From NCBI GenBank assembly GCA_964628195.1, contig CAZVPF010000047.1, positions 1 through 18,166 of the forward strand: a stretch of 18,166 bases of DNA, given 5' to 3'. The notes beneath the pieces are model-generated. The model had not been told where the DNA came from. It did no database searches and worked only from the letters and a program-made list of their open reading frames with translations. The DNA is from CAZVPF01 sp964628195 (GTDB taxonomy: Bacteria; Planctomycetota; Phycisphaerae; Sedimentisphaerales; Anaerohalosphaeraceae). Position 1 is the first letter of the stretch. Each line of letters opens with the position of its first letter. Both the position numbers and the translations under genes were made by a program. Shown piece by piece: positions 8,224 to 15,989 of this stretch.

Positions 8224-9281
8224 TGCCTTTAACTGTAGGAATAGTCGGCTGCGGTAACATCTCTCGTTTTTATTTTCCAGGATTATTAAAGCGAAAGGTC
8301 AAAATTAAGTGGGTATGTGACCTTGTCCAGGATGTTGCTTCGGGCTATGTGAAAAAATATCAGGCAAATTTTACGAAAGATTACAGGGATATTGTTTGCG
8401 ACCCTGAAGTTGATGTTGTAATTGTAACTTCAGTTACATCTTCCCATAAGGCGATATGCATTGACGCTATAAAGCAGGGTAAATCAATCATATGTGAAAA
8501 AACACTGGCAAATAACCCTGACGATGCTTTCGAAATTGTATCTTTAGCCAAAAACAGCAAAACCATTTTATTTACCAATTATATGAAGCGGCATATCCCT
8601 GCGGTTGTTCAGGCTAAAGAATTACTGCCTTCACTGGGGCAAATTATTGTGACCAACATACGAACTTTCCAGCCGTGGGGCGATCTGTGGCAGAAAAACC
8701 CCGCCGAGGGGTTTTTTCACACACCGCATTCCGGCCTGTCGGAGGTAAAAAAGAATTATGGCGGCGGAATACTTGTTTGCGGCGGCAGTCATTTAATCGA
8801 TTTAGTCCTGTTCTTTTTGGGCAGACCCTTCCGACTTTATGCATCCTTGTCAACCCCCCAGGACAGGGATTATGAGCTGCAGGCGTCTGCGCTTATGGAA
8901 ACTGAAAATGGAAAAGTTCATTTTGAGGCATTGGCTCACCCCCTCAAAAAGAACGGTTTCCTGCATGATGGATGGGATGAACAGGTCGAGATAATCGGTA
9001 CTTCCGGCAGCATTAATATATATTCGGCTTTCTGGGACCAGTCGGATTCCAAAGCTTCTCTGCTTATGCACTATGATAATAAAACTCAAACAAGCACCCA
9101 GTACCGGTTTGATCCTGTTTCCCCATTTGAGCCCGCGGTTGAATTCTACCTGGATAGTATAGCGCAAGGCAAACAGGAAGAATTATCGCTGCTTTCAGGT
9201 TATGAAGTTGATGAATTGATAGAGCATATCCAATTGAGCTCTAATAAAAAGCAGGCTTTGGATATAGAGTGGAAGCTTTAG
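8223..9281 (+). CDS. Gfo/Idh/MocA family oxidoreductase 1 (EKT variant)
   Basis: This 352-residue cytoplasmic NAD(P)-dependent oxidoreductase acts on sugars or sugar derivatives as a family. The Rossmann motif VGIVGCGNIS (residues 5-14) opens the protein. The usual EKP cofactor/catalytic motif reads E92-K93-T94. The GGG...H..D active-site motif is present as GGGILVCGGSHLID, with H190 the likely catalytic histidine. AGGAG stands just before ATG 8223, which shares a base with the preceding stop. No Tat or Sec signal is visible. A terminator-like hairpin lies inside the coding sequence (8694-8717). Coupling to URO-D-like protein 1 suggests consecutive or cooperating steps. Substrate unknown. Confidence 0.9.
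   Translation: MPLTVGIVGCGNISRFYFPGLLKRKVKIKWVCDLVQDVASGYVKKYQANFTKDYRDIVCDPEVDVVIVTSVTSSHKAICIDAIKQGKSIICEKTLANNPDDAFEIVSLAKNSKTILFTNYMKRHIPAVVQAKELLPSLGQIIVTNIRTFQPWGDLWQKNPAEGFFHTPHSGLSEVKKNYGGGILVCGGSHLIDLVLFFLGRPFRLYASLSTPQDRDYELQASALMETENGKVHFEALAHPLKKNGFLHDGWDEQVEIIGTSGSINIYSAFWDQSDSKASLLMHYDNKTQTSTQYRFDPVSPFEPAVEFYLDSIAQGKQEELSLLSGYEVDELIEHIQLSSNKKQALDIEWKL
8694..8717. terminator. Terminator-like hairpin inside the Gfo/Idh/MocA 1 coding region
   Basis: AAAAACCCC (8694-8702) pairs perfectly with GGGGTTTTT (8708-8716) across a five-base loop and is followed by one more T. This is the shape of an intrinsic terminator with an A-run on one side and a T-run on the other, so it could work in either direction. 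It encodes part of QKNPAEGFF and may be only a coding coincidence. Confidence 0.3.
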
Positions 9282-9282
9282 C

Positions 9283-9289
9283 AAAGGAG
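9283..9289 (+). promoter_or_regulatory. Ribosome binding site that selects the TTG start at 9296
   Basis: AAAGGAG lies six nt upstream of TTG 9296. It falls inside the frame if the GTG at 9269 is used, and that longer version would overlap Gfo/Idh/MocA 1. The strong motif and normal spacing favour the TTG. Confidence 0.65.
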
Positions 9290-9295
9290 TTAAAT

Positions 9296-10456
9296 TTGTC
9301 TGAATACACCGGAAGAAAGAGGATGCTCAATGCATACAGGGGCATCGAAAATGACAGGCCTGCAATTGCCCCGGAGTTCTGGTATTATTACCCGGCAAAG
9401 CTGCTCGGTGTTGATATGATCGAGTTCGAAATGGAAGTGCCGTTTCACGAAGCCCTCAAAACAACTTTTAATAAATTCGGGTGTGAGGGGTGGGGCATTG
9501 CTTTCGTCGAAATACCTAACAGGGAAGTTCAGTTAACTCGAAAAGACCGCTGGGTGGATGAAAATACACTGGAAGTTCGACTTATACAAAAGACCGGTAT
9601 CGGGGAAATTGAAACCGTTAAGCATTACCATAGAGATAACCCATCCTGGATAATTGAAAGGCCTGTCAGGAACACCGTCAAAGACCTCGAAATATGGGAG
9701 CTCATACAATTTGGCGGCGAGCCCGAAAAAATGGATTTTGACGCCTTGACTGAAATATACAATAGTGTCGGTGAAGATTATCTGCTGGAGGCCTGGCTTG
9801 GGGTTCCTTTTTTTGATTTTTATTCTGATGCTCGGAAGGGTGACTTCGAGACCGGGATTTATGAGTTTACTAACCCCGAGTTCGAGCCGCTCCTGAAGCG
9901 GCTTCAGAGCAAGTACATTGAAATGCTTGTACGAACCGCACGGGCTATTTGCGAAAACACTCCTATTGAGAGTATTTGTATTGGATGTGAATGGAGCTGT
10001 AATTCGCTGATTGGTCCAAATCTGTGGAGAAAATGGGACAAGCCGGTGATTAAGGCGGTCGCCGACGAAGTGCACAGGCATAATAAGCTCTTGCATATTC
10101 ATTTCCACGGCAGATGTATGGAAACGCTGGAGGATTTTGCCGAAATCGGCATTGATTGTGTTTGTCCGTTTGAACGGCCGCCGGGCGGGGATGTTGCAGG
10201 CCTTGAAGGTCTTAAGGAAGTTGAGCAAAAACTTAGAGGCCGTACTACCATGAACGGCAATGTTCATACGGTGGAAACCTTGATTCGTGCAAAACCGGAA
10301 GATGTACGAAAAGAAGTCAACGAGATCATGGAGGCCTTCAGGGATAATCCAAGATTGATAGTCGGCACGGGCGACCAGGTTGGCCGCGAAACCCCCGAAG
10401 AAAATCTACATGCAATGATAGAACAGGTTATTGCTAATTCTACCGCTGATAGTTAG
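9296..10456 (+). CDS. URO-D-fold protein 2, H-x-H variant
   Basis: From TTG 9296 this encodes 386 residues beginning MSEYTGRKRMLNAYRG; a GTG at 9269 would add nine residues. It belongs to the uroporphyrinogen decarboxylase-like superfamily. The evidence is the RKRMLNAYRGIENDRPAIAP opening, the EFAEIGIDCVCPFE-type barrel strand after the metal-site loop, and a C-terminal GNVHTVETL...KPEDVRKEV segment. The metal-site motif reads H267-I-H269-F-H271-G in place of H-x-C-G, and the third-ligand region reads LIVGTGDQVGRETPEEN. The histidine-rich pocket could still bind a metal, but not through cysteine. It lies 14 nt after Gfo/Idh/MocA 1 and 54 nt before the first beta-helix protein. Reaction and substrate are unknown. 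A methyltransferase, decarboxylase or lyase role is possible. Confidence 0.84.
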   Translation: MSEYTGRKRMLNAYRGIENDRPAIAPEFWYYYPAKLLGVDMIEFEMEVPFHEALKTTFNKFGCEGWGIAFVEIPNREVQLTRKDRWVDENTLEVRLIQKTGIGEIETVKHYHRDNPSWIIERPVRNTVKDLEIWELIQFGGEPEKMDFDALTEIYNSVGEDYLLEAWLGVPFFDFYSDARKGDFETGIYEFTNPEFEPLLKRLQSKYIEMLVRTARAICENTPIESICIGCEWSCNSLIGPNLWRKWDKPVIKAVADEVHRHNKLLHIHFHGRCMETLEDFAEIGIDCVCPFERPPGGDVAGLEGLKEVEQKLRGRTTMNGNVHTVETLIRAKPEDVRKEVNEIMEAFRDNPRLIVGTGDQVGRETPEENLHAMIEQVIANSTADS

Positions 10457-10510
10457 CGAATAAAAGTATTTCAAATATTTCCTGAAATTAAGTAAAAAGG
10501 ATTATAAATA

Positions 10511-12652
10511 ATGTCCAAATCATTTAAGTATTCAATGTTTTTCTGCGCCGTATATTTCCTTTCTTTTTCTGCCTTTTCCAAAGATTTTTATATAAGCACA
10601 AAAGGAAATGACAGCAACCCCGGGTCTCTGGTAAAGCCTTTCAAAACTTTCGAAGCAGCCAGGGATGCTGTTAGAGAAATTAAGAAAAACGGTTTCGATG
10701 CGGATAAAATAACTGTAAATATACGAGGCGGGAATTACTTTTTTAAGGACAGTTTTGAACTTTCAATGGTTGATTCGGGAAAAAAGAATTGCCCGGTGAT
10801 TTACCGTCCATATGGAAATGAGAAAGTAGTTGTTTCAGGGGGACGTTCATTTGACAGCAGTTTGTTCGTGCCGATTTCCGATCCGAATGTAAGGAAAAGG
10901 ATAATTGATCCTGAAGCACGAAAGAAAGTGGTCCAGGTTGATCTTGTAAAAGCGGGCGTGGAACTGAACAAGATCGGTAGAATGAAACGGTCCGGGTTTG
11001 CTTACAACGTCTCACTTAACCAGGCTGCTCCGACTGAGGTTTTCTATGAAAACAAACCGATGAAGGTTGCCCGATGGCCCAATGAAGGCTTTGTAAAAGT
11101 TAAAGAAATAGTTCGTGAAGGTTCGAATCCGCGTATCCACAGCAGGGATGTTAATGCCGACATGAAAGTGACTGGCCCTACTTACGTGACAGGGATTTTC
11201 AAGTATGAAGGCGACAGGCCGAAATACTGGACCCGGGCTCGCGAGGTCTGGCTTCACGGATTCTGGGCGTATGACTGGGCAGATGACTGTATGCCTGCCG
11301 CGTATATAGATACTGAGAAGAAGGAGATAACCCTTGGTGCTGTACATCAGTATGGGTTAAAACCTATTTTGGGCGGGGGGCGTTACTATGCGCTCAACAT
11401 GCTTGAAGAAATTGATGTCCCGGGGGAATACTATATTGATCCTTACATTGGTATGCTTTATTTTTATCCGCCAGAACAGGAAGATGATGGGATTTGGGGT
11501 ATATCCCTGGTGACAGATCCGCTTGTTAAGATGAAGGATGTTTCCCATGTTCTAATCGAAAATATTACTTTTGAAATGTGTCGTGATCTTGCATTGCTCA
11601 TGGAAGGTGGACATGGAAACACAGTGGCAGGCTGTACGGTTCGCAGCATAGGCGGCTGGGCGATGAACGTCCTGGGCGGAACCGGGCACACAATACAAAG
11701 CTGCGACATTTACAACGTAGGCCGTGGAGGGATAAAACTTACCGGGGGGGACCAGGCGACGCTTACAAGATGTAACCACCAAGCAGTCAACAATCATATA
11801 TATAATTATTCGCGACGTGTAAGAACTTATCAATTTGCACTGGCATTAGATGGTGTGGGTATCACTGCTGCGAATAATTCCATTCACAGTGCCCCTCATT
11901 GCGGAATGGATTATCGCGGTAACTTTATTACCGTGGAGCGCAATGAGTTTTACAACCTTGGCCTGGAGTCCGACGACGCGGGAACGATCAACAGCGATAG
12001 AGATTACAGCAACAGGGGCAATCTGATAAGGCATAATTATTTCCATGATATTACGGATATCCACCCCGATTCTTTGTGGCTTGGAAATCATATGATATAT
12101 TATGATTCCTGCACATCCGGTCAGGACATAATCGGAAATATATTTCGTAACGGCGGCCGAGTCGCAATAAATATAAACGGCGGAAGGGATGTGACTGTTA
12201 AAAACAATATTTTTATGGACCTGAAACATCCTGTCGAAGTCAACGCAACAGGCTTGGGGCCGCACAGACCTGTCATGATAGCTGCTTATGAGATTATGGT
12301 CAGTAAGGTGGACCCAAACAGTCAGGCCTGGAGAACTCATTTCCCCGAAATGGTAAATTATACGGACAATTGGGAGCAACTGGGTGTGCCCAGGGATAAT
12401 GTCATAGCAGGCAATCTTTTTGTCCGAACAAGGGATGTCCGTCTTGGTACAAACCCGAAAGTTTGCGAAAGTATAGTGACAATTGAGAATAATGTCAAAA
12501 CAGACGAAAACCCGTTTGAGGAACCAAAGCAGGGTAAACTCAAGTTCAAAGATGGGCTGGAAGTATTTAAGAAACTTCCGGCATTAAAAGAAATACCCCT
12601 GGAAAAGATTGGATTATATGAAGATCAATATCGTAAAAAACTGCCTGGTTAG
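10511..12652 (+). CDS. Secreted right-handed parallel beta-helix protein 1, GH141-like
   Basis: This 713-residue exported protein has a Sec signal peptide (1-23, predicted cut after AFS). The mature N-terminus FYISTKGNDSNPG...KPFKTFEAARDAVRE is the typical opening of GH141-type and related beta-helix proteins. A beta-sandwich-like insert ends in LEEIDVPGEYYID (298-310) and a LYFYPPE stretch. Right-handed beta-helix coils then run from about 340 to 590. A conserved acidic pair D488-D489 lies in ESDDAGTINSDRD, where acid catalysts are plausible. Known GH141 members include an alpha-L-fucosidase and a xylanase. Family membership here is my inference from motifs, and a lyase or non-catalytic role cannot be excluded. 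AAGG at 10497-10500 precedes ATG 10511. Its 3' end overlaps the next gene by 35 nt. Confidence 0.85.
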   Translation: MSKSFKYSMFFCAVYFLSFSAFSKDFYISTKGNDSNPGSLVKPFKTFEAARDAVREIKKNGFDADKITVNIRGGNYFFKDSFELSMVDSGKKNCPVIYRPYGNEKVVVSGGRSFDSSLFVPISDPNVRKRIIDPEARKKVVQVDLVKAGVELNKIGRMKRSGFAYNVSLNQAAPTEVFYENKPMKVARWPNEGFVKVKEIVREGSNPRIHSRDVNADMKVTGPTYVTGIFKYEGDRPKYWTRAREVWLHGFWAYDWADDCMPAAYIDTEKKEITLGAVHQYGLKPILGGGRYYALNMLEEIDVPGEYYIDPYIGMLYFYPPEQEDDGIWGISLVTDPLVKMKDVSHVLIENITFEMCRDLALLMEGGHGNTVAGCTVRSIGGWAMNVLGGTGHTIQSCDIYNVGRGGIKLTGGDQATLTRCNHQAVNNHIYNYSRRVRTYQFALALDGVGITAANNSIHSAPHCGMDYRGNFITVERNEFYNLGLESDDAGTINSDRDYSNRGNLIRHNYFHDITDIHPDSLWLGNHMIYYDSCTSGQDIIGNIFRNGGRVAININGGRDVTVKNNIFMDLKHPVEVNATGLGPHRPVMIAAYEIMVSKVDPNSQAWRTHFPEMVNYTDNWEQLGVPRDNVIAGNLFVRTRDVRLGTNPKVCESIVTIENNVKTDENPFEEPKQGKLKFKDGLEVFKKLPALKEIPLEKIGLYEDQYRKKLPG

Positions 12653-14903
12653 TAATGCAGCGATTATTATGCTCGCGGCCCTTTTTTTCTGCAGCGGCTG
12701 TTCGACAAATATGGAGTTTTATGTGTCTTCTGATGGAAGAGATTTCAATGAAGGCACAAAAGCAAGCCCTTTTGCTACGCTGCATAAGGCAAGGGATGTA
12801 ATCAGGGAAGATCGGGAGCAGGGAAGAATCGGCGTTAATGAGACTGTTACGGTTTGGGTCAATGACGGCACTTATGAACTCAAACAAGGTTTGAGACTCA
12901 AAGAGCAGGACAGTAATACCTGTTATAAAGCGAGTCCAGGCTCTGAGGTGAGATTGGTGGGGGGGCGGCATATTCCTGCTCGCAGTTTTAAAAAAGTTAC
13001 CGATGAGGCCGTTCTCAAGCGACTGGCTGACGATGATTCCAGGCGAAATGTTTTATATGTCGACCTCAAATCATTTGGAATAACAGACTACGGCAGGATA
13101 CGCCGTTATGGCCATATGCTGCCTGTTGTAAGCGCTCCGCTTGAATTATTCGTCAATGACAAGCCTTATACGCTTGCTCAATATCCAAATAAAGGCGAGA
13201 TTGAACTTGTCAAGATTATTGATAAGGGTTCTGTGCCGAGAGTCGGTGATTACAGTGAACGTGGAGGCATTTTTGAATATACCGATCCGCGGCATTCAAG
13301 ATGGGCGGGCATAGAAGATGTATGGGTCCAGGGGACATTCCATTATGGATATGCAGATGATAATATCCGTATAGAATGGATCGACCCGGAGAACCGCCGG
13401 GTAAAACTGGCCGGCGAACACATGTATGGCCTGGCAGCCGGCAAACCTTACAGAAAGTACAGGGTTTATAATCTTCTTGAAGAATTGGACATGCCCGGTG
13501 AATGGTACCTGGATCGCAGCTCCGGATACCTTTATTTATGGCCTAATGAAGAGAGGTTTAAAAATGCAAGTGTTTATATTTCAATGCTTGAAGAACCTGT
13601 CATTTCTTTGGAAAATGCATCCTCTATTAAGATCGAGGGGATGACAATAGAAGTTGCTCGTGGCATGGGGGTGTATATAGAAGGCGGCGAAGGAAACATC
13701 GTTCTTGACTGCACCATCAGAAATGTGGGCACATCAGGTATTTTTATGGGGCAGGGGGCCCGCCAGACCTTTCCGCATATTACCCACGATCATTATGAGG
13801 GAGTTCCGGTTTCCAGAGAGATCGGAAATCTCCAGGCACATATATATCAATTCCCTACATGGCAGCGAAATGCCGGAAAAAACCACGGCGTAGTTAATTG
13901 TGTTGTTTACAATACAGGCTCCGGAGGGGTTTATGTCAGCGGGGGAAGTAAAACAAAACTCATCAATGGCGGTTCATATGTAACCAACTGTTTGATATAT
14001 GATTATAACCGCAGAAACCAATTCCTGTGGGCAGGCGTAAATATCGACGGATGCGGCAATAAAGTTTCTCATTGCGAGATTTATAATTCTGATTTCCAGG
14101 GCATTTATGTTCGGGGTAACGAACATCTGTTCGAGTACAATTACCTTCATGACCTTGCGATGGATTCAGATGATACCTCGGCATGGTATATCGGCAGGGA
14201 CCCGAGTTCTCGGGGAAACATACTGCGTTATAATTATTTTGCGAGAGTCGGAAGGCCTGACAGGATGGTGATGGGTGTATACCTTGATGACGGAGCTTGC
14301 GGCCTTGAGGTTCATGGGAATGTTTTTTATAAAACTGCAAGCAGGGCAACTGTTTTCAGCAACAGCGGTCATGATATAAAAGTGACAAACAATATTTTTA
14401 TAGAAACTCTTGGTCCTGCGGTTGAATTAAATTCTATATTTTACAATATATCTCCATCGCACCTGGCTCATTATTTCGGCAAGCCGGAAAAAGCAAAAAG
14501 CGACGCTGACAACAAAGACGGCACGGGGATGTTTTCACCCGAAATTAAGCCCCTTTTTGAATACAAGCTCCTGGAATGTGTTGATATAAGAAAGCCTCCT
14601 TACAGTGATAAGTATCCTGAACTTGCTGACTTTATGGATTATTTGGATGATGGTGTAACCCGGACAGGCATGAGGCCGAGCGGGAATCTCATGGCACGTA
14701 ATGTGGTTTATAAATGTCCCGAGGCTCTTAAACTTACCGGGCCATATGCTAAATTTGAAAAAAAGAACAATTTTGTCACCAGTGAAGATTTAGAATTTGT
14801 AGATGCACGCAATGAAAATTTCAAATTGAAAGAGGATTCTATCGTCTATAAAAAAATTGAAGGCTTCGAACCCATACCTTTTGACAAAATTGGAAGACAA
14901 TAA
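12618..14903 (+). CDS. Right-handed parallel beta-helix protein 2, GH141-like, probable lipoprotein
   Basis: From ATG 12618 this encodes 761 residues; a TTG at 12609 would add three. It is a paralogue of the preceding gene. It has the same FYVSSDGRDFNEGTKASPF opening, LEELDMPGEWYLD at 287-299, beta-helix coils through about 350-620, and D518-D519 in DSDDTSAWYIGRD matching the acidic pair of its neighbour. The leader is hydrophobic and ends LAALFFCSGCS. C28 would be the lipidated cysteine, with an unusual Cys at -3, so I call the lipobox probable rather than certain. Serine at +2 would favour outer-membrane placement. The start lies within the 3' end of beta-helix gene 1, which suggests coupled translation. 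A run of seven G sits at 12959-12965. Likely a surface glycan-cleaving enzyme. Confidence 0.84.
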   Translation: MKINIVKNCLVSNAAIIMLAALFFCSGCSTNMEFYVSSDGRDFNEGTKASPFATLHKARDVIREDREQGRIGVNETVTVWVNDGTYELKQGLRLKEQDSNTCYKASPGSEVRLVGGRHIPARSFKKVTDEAVLKRLADDDSRRNVLYVDLKSFGITDYGRIRRYGHMLPVVSAPLELFVNDKPYTLAQYPNKGEIELVKIIDKGSVPRVGDYSERGGIFEYTDPRHSRWAGIEDVWVQGTFHYGYADDNIRIEWIDPENRRVKLAGEHMYGLAAGKPYRKYRVYNLLEELDMPGEWYLDRSSGYLYLWPNEERFKNASVYISMLEEPVISLENASSIKIEGMTIEVARGMGVYIEGGEGNIVLDCTIRNVGTSGIFMGQGARQTFPHITHDHYEGVPVSREIGNLQAHIYQFPTWQRNAGKNHGVVNCVVYNTGSGGVYVSGGSKTKLINGGSYVTNCLIYDYNRRNQFLWAGVNIDGCGNKVSHCEIYNSDFQGIYVRGNEHLFEYNYLHDLAMDSDDTSAWYIGRDPSSRGNILRYNYFARVGRPDRMVMGVYLDDGACGLEVHGNVFYKTASRATVFSNSGHDIKVTNNIFIETLGPAVELNSIFYNISPSHLAHYFGKPEKAKSDADNKDGTGMFSPEIKPLFEYKLLECVDIRKPPYSDKYPELADFMDYLDDGVTRTGMRPSGNLMARNVVYKCPEALKLTGPYAKFEKKNNFVTSEDLEFVDARNENFKLKEDSIVYKKIEGFEPIPFDKIGRQ

Positions 14904-14906
14904 TAA

Positions 14907-15989
14907 ATGGCAAAAATAAATAATGTACAGCTAACTGCAAAGAAAATAATGAACGAAACAGATATTGAGCGGCTGGAGAGGCTTCGAAGTGAGTATAAAA
15001 AGTTTTATGAGGAACCCGCAAAAGCCAGGCCGAAGGTTATTGTCAATGTTCCGCCGAAGAATCCGCCCACGTGGGAAGACCAGCTGCAAGACCCGCTGAC
15101 AATGCTCAATGCTCAGCTTGACAGCATTAGCAGTCACATACAAATCGGCGATGATTATATGCCGGCGGTCCGGATAAATTTCGGTACCGGGCAGGTTGCA
15201 GCGGCGTTCGGCTGTGAATTAACAATTCCCGAAAATAATTTGCCTGCGGTAAAAACACATCCCCTGAAAAATGTAAAAGATGTGTACGATCTTGAGATGC
15301 CCGATCTTAATGCAGGCTGGTATCCAAAGTTAGAGCAATGGAATAATATCTGGCTTGATAATTTACCTGAAGGTGTAGTTATTCAGCATCCGGACATACA
15401 GAGCGCTTTTAATACCGCTCACCTGCTCAGGGGCAACGACATCTTTACTGATTTTTATGATGCGCCTGAAGCGGTTGAACATCTTCTGGATTTAATCACT
15501 GATTATATGATCGAAATTATGCAGCGTTTTAATAAAATGATCGGCCTGCAAAAAGGCTGGTTTTATGACTGGGGTGCATTTTGGAAAGGCGCAGGAAGAA
15601 TAAGCAACTGTTCCACAACCATGATAAGCCCCGAGCTCTATAAGCAGCACATATTTCCAAGGGATAAACGTTTTTTCAAAAGTATCGGAGGTGGAAGAAT
15701 GCACTATTGCGGTTCTTCTACGGAAGTTATAAACGAATTTTTCAAAACACCGGGACTGTCCGGGCTTGATTGTGATTGCAGGTTCCACGACCTGTGGGAG
15801 CTTGCGGAAACAGCTCCGTCCGACTTCAGCTTGATCTTCCAGGAATATGGCAAACCTTTCCCGCATACAAACAGATTGCTCAAAGGTGACTGGCCGGAAA
15901 AACGCAATATTATTGTTATTACAGAAGCCGAAACTATTGAAGAAGGCAAAAAGGTCTATCATGACCTGGTCAATTCCATGCCGTACTAA
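14907..15989 (+). CDS. URO-D-fold protein 3, H-Y-C-G variant
   Basis: This 360-residue protein starts at ATG 14907, three nt after the preceding stop (tandem TAATAA). GGAAG lies upstream at 14892-14896. ATG 14949 is an alternative. The N-terminus (IERLERLRSEYKKFYEE) is helical and lacks the MLKTLRF-type opening of the other copies. The barrel carries the superfamily metal-site motif as H266-Y-C268-G (RMHYCGSSTEVINEFFK). In MtaA/MtbA an H-x-C motif plus a distal cysteine bind zinc. Here the distal region (after DCDC) shows no matching cysteine in the usual place, although C-D-C at about residue 288 could contribute. Divergent sequence, but the fold assignment is reasonable. Function unknown; it is immediately followed by URO-D-like protein 4, with which it could form a heteromer. 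Confidence 0.78.
   Translation: MAKINNVQLTAKKIMNETDIERLERLRSEYKKFYEEPAKARPKVIVNVPPKNPPTWEDQLQDPLTMLNAQLDSISSHIQIGDDYMPAVRINFGTGQVAAAFGCELTIPENNLPAVKTHPLKNVKDVYDLEMPDLNAGWYPKLEQWNNIWLDNLPEGVVIQHPDIQSAFNTAHLLRGNDIFTDFYDAPEAVEHLLDLITDYMIEIMQRFNKMIGLQKGWFYDWGAFWKGAGRISNCSTTMISPELYKQHIFPRDKRFFKSIGGGRMHYCGSSTEVINEFFKTPGLSGLDCDCRFHDLWELAETAPSDFSLIFQEYGKPFPHTNRLLKGDWPEKRNIIVITEAETIEEGKKVYHDLVNSMPY

Noticed and set aside
9533..10267. A 244-codon minus-strand open frame
   Set aside because: It lies wholly inside URO-D-like protein 2, whose frame has clear family motifs. The antisense translation looks like no known protein and is a codon-bias shadow.
11846..12379. A 177-codon minus-strand open frame
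   Set aside because: Antisense shadow of the beta-helix coils of the first GH141-like gene.
15492..15962. A 156-codon minus-strand open frame
   Set aside because: Antisense shadow of URO-D-like protein 3, with no upstream ribosome binding site or family motifs.
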